From Chloroflexota bacterium (GTDB taxonomy: Bacteria > Chloroflexota > Anaerolineae > Promineifilales > Promineifilaceae): a stretch of 6,069 nt of DNA. The position numbers and the translations under genes were made by a program. The stretch is taken from NCBI GenBank assembly GCA_008501785.1, contig QQUD01000997.1:1-6069 (forward strand), written 5' to 3'. Below the pieces are notes generated by a model that worked only from the letters and a program-made list of their open reading frames with translations, did no database searches and was not told the origin of the DNA. Position 1 is the first letter of the stretch. Each line of letters starts with the position of its first letter. Below are positions 5,094-6,069 of the stretch, in pieces.

Positions 5094-6069
5094 ATGAAAC
5101 GAGAGACTAACCACTACACCACTACACCACTACACCACTCCCCTCGCCCCCGCCGCCTGCGCCACACCCCAGGCCTGCGCCGCATGGTGCGCGAAACAGA
5201 GCTTACCCCCGACGACTTCATCTACCCGCTGTTCGTCACCCACGGTGAACAAGTACGCACCCCCATTGCCTCCATGCCCGGTATTTCACAGCTGTCCGTT
5301 GACGAAGCCGTGATTGAAGCAAAAACGGCCGTCGACCTCGGCATTCCTGCCGTCATTTTATTTGGATTACCAGCCGAAAAAGACCCAATTGGCCTAGAAA
5401 ACTTCGCAAAAGATGGCATCGTGCAGCAAACCATCCGCGCCATCAAAGAAGCTTTGCCAGATATGGTCATCGTCACCGACGTCTGTTTGTGCGAATACAC
5501 CGACCACGGTCACTGCGGCATCCTCAACGACGGGCACGCCCATCCCGCGCTGCCTGAAGGATACGTCCTCAACGACGAGACGCTAGACGTGCTGGCCCAA
5601 GTCGCCATCTCTCACGCCCAGGCTGGCGCAGACATCGTGGCCCCCAGCGGCATGATGGATGGCATGGTCGCCGCCATTCGCGCCGGACTCGACGCTAACG
5701 ACTTCAGCCACATTCCGATCATGTCCTACGCCGTCAAATACGCCTCCGCCTACTACGGTCCATTTCGCGACGCCGCCGACGGCGCACCCAAATTCGGCGA
5801 CCGCAAAACACACCAAATGGACCCGGCAAACACCCGCGAAGCACTGCGCGAAGCCGCTATCGACGTAGACGAAGGCGCAGACTTTCTCATGGTCAAACCC
5901 GCCCTCGCCTACCTCGACATTATCCGCCAGCTCAGCGACACCGTCCCTGAACTGCCCCTCGCCGCCTACAACGTCAGCGGCGAATACGCCATGATCAAAG
6001 CCGCCGCCGCCAACGGCTGGCTTGACGAAAAAAGTGTGGTCCTGGAAACGCTCCTCAGTATGAAACGCG
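5094..6069 (+). CDS. hemB: Delta-aminolevulinic acid dehydratase (porphobilinogen synthase), 3' end cut by window
   Basis: HemB condenses two 5-aminolevulinates into porphobilinogen in the cytoplasm. The frame is open to the last base: 325 codons and one extra base, so probably only some 10-20 residues are missing. The conserved start [18 protein letters not shown] is at residues 18-35. The zinc ligand motif [13 protein letters not shown] gives Cys131, Cys133 and Cys141, marking the zinc-dependent class rather than the Asp-rich magnesium class. The active-site lysines are Lys215 (in YAVKYAS, before YYGPFRDAA) and Lys268 (MVKPAL, the Schiff-base Lys). [25 protein letters not shown] and YNVSGEYAM are also typical. 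The first 17 residues ([17 protein letters not shown]) come largely from an 8-bp tandem repeat and have no family counterpart. The ATG at 5094 is the only Met ahead of the conserved RPRRLR; the next, at 5184, would remove it. The start is 5 nt after the hemD stop. Confidence 0.95.
   Translation, partial: MKRETNHYTTTPLHHSPRPRRLRHTPGLRRMVRETELTPDDFIYPLFVTHGEQVRTPIASMPGISQLSVDEAVIEAKTAVDLGIPAVILFGLPAEKDPIGLENFAKDGIVQQTIRAIKEALPDMVIVTDVCLCEYTDHGHCGILNDGHAHPALPEGYVLNDETLDVLAQVAISHAQAGADIVAPSGMMDGMVAAIRAGLDANDFSHIPIMSYAVKYASAYYGPFRDAADGAPKFGDRKTHQMDPANTREALREAAIDVDEGADFLMVKPALAYLDIIRQLSDTVPELPLAAYNVSGEYAMIKAAAANGWLDEKSVVLETLLSMKR
5110..5139. repeat. 8-bp tandem repeat (ACTACACC) at the hemB 5' end
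   Basis: There are 3.75 copies of ACTACACC (full units at 5113, 5121 and 5129) starting 16 nt after the first base of the hemB ATG. They encode [10 protein letters not shown] short direct repeat, GAGACTA (5081-5087 and 5103-5109), flanks the start codon. As 8 is not a multiple of 3, unit gain or loss would disconnect this ATG from the hemB frame. Confidence 0.92.
5325..5332. repeat. ACGGCCGT palindrome, copy 7
   Basis: Located in hemB, read as Thr-Ala-Val. The flank change is weak: 13 G/12 C before and 10 G/14 C after. Confidence 0.9.

Noticed and set aside
5184..5186. Alternative ATG start for hemB
   Set aside because: It would remove the conserved [13 protein letters not shown] segment present in nearly all HemB proteins.

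Overview
The window is a compact, co-directional (+ strand) heme-biosynthesis cluster in the order hemH (3' part) - hemN - hemA - hemC - hemD - hemB (nearly complete, cut by the window end). All six identities rest on conserved motifs read in the translations. Together they cover glutamyl-tRNA reduction (HemA, C5 pathway), 5-aminolevulinate condensation (HemB), tetrapyrrole chain assembly (HemC), ring closure (HemD), oxygen-independent decarboxylation of coproporphyrinogen III (HemN) and iron insertion (HemH). Missing from the window are hemL, hemE and a protoporphyrinogen oxidase. The presence of HemN points to the classical protoporphyrin route.

Organism: a free-living bacterium with roughly balanced G+C. 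The gene order, together with many short interspersed repeats in and between housekeeping genes, is most reminiscent of environmental Chloroflexota (Anaerolineae-like). This is an inference from general impression, not a proven assignment.

Layout: 1-498 is the C-terminal half of ferrochelatase, whose last ~17 codons are made of a repeat hairpin. 516-1871 is hemN with a clear ribosome binding site. 1872-1999 is a gap filled by an imperfect hairpin repeat. 2000-3277 is hemA. 3278-3338 is a gap almost wholly occupied by an AT-rich hairpin that ends 6 nt before the hemC start. 3339-4256 is hemC, overlapping hemD (4249-5088) by 8 bp. hemB starts at 5094, 5 nt after the hemD stop. The short gaps suggest one transcript, but no promoter or terminator could be supported.

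Two features go beyond an ordinary hem operon. First, seven distinct short repeats (tandem or palindromic) lie at every gene junction except hemC/hemD and at two internal sites in hemD. Those inside coding sequence are read in frame and supply the hemH C-terminus, two hemD internal segments, the hemD C-terminus and the hemB N-terminus. Second, the palindromic octamer ACGGCCGT occurs seven times (chance expectation about 0.1), always inside coding sequence and in all three reading frames. At several copies the + strand switches from G-rich to C-rich exactly at the motif, a symmetric pattern that codon usage alone does not explain.
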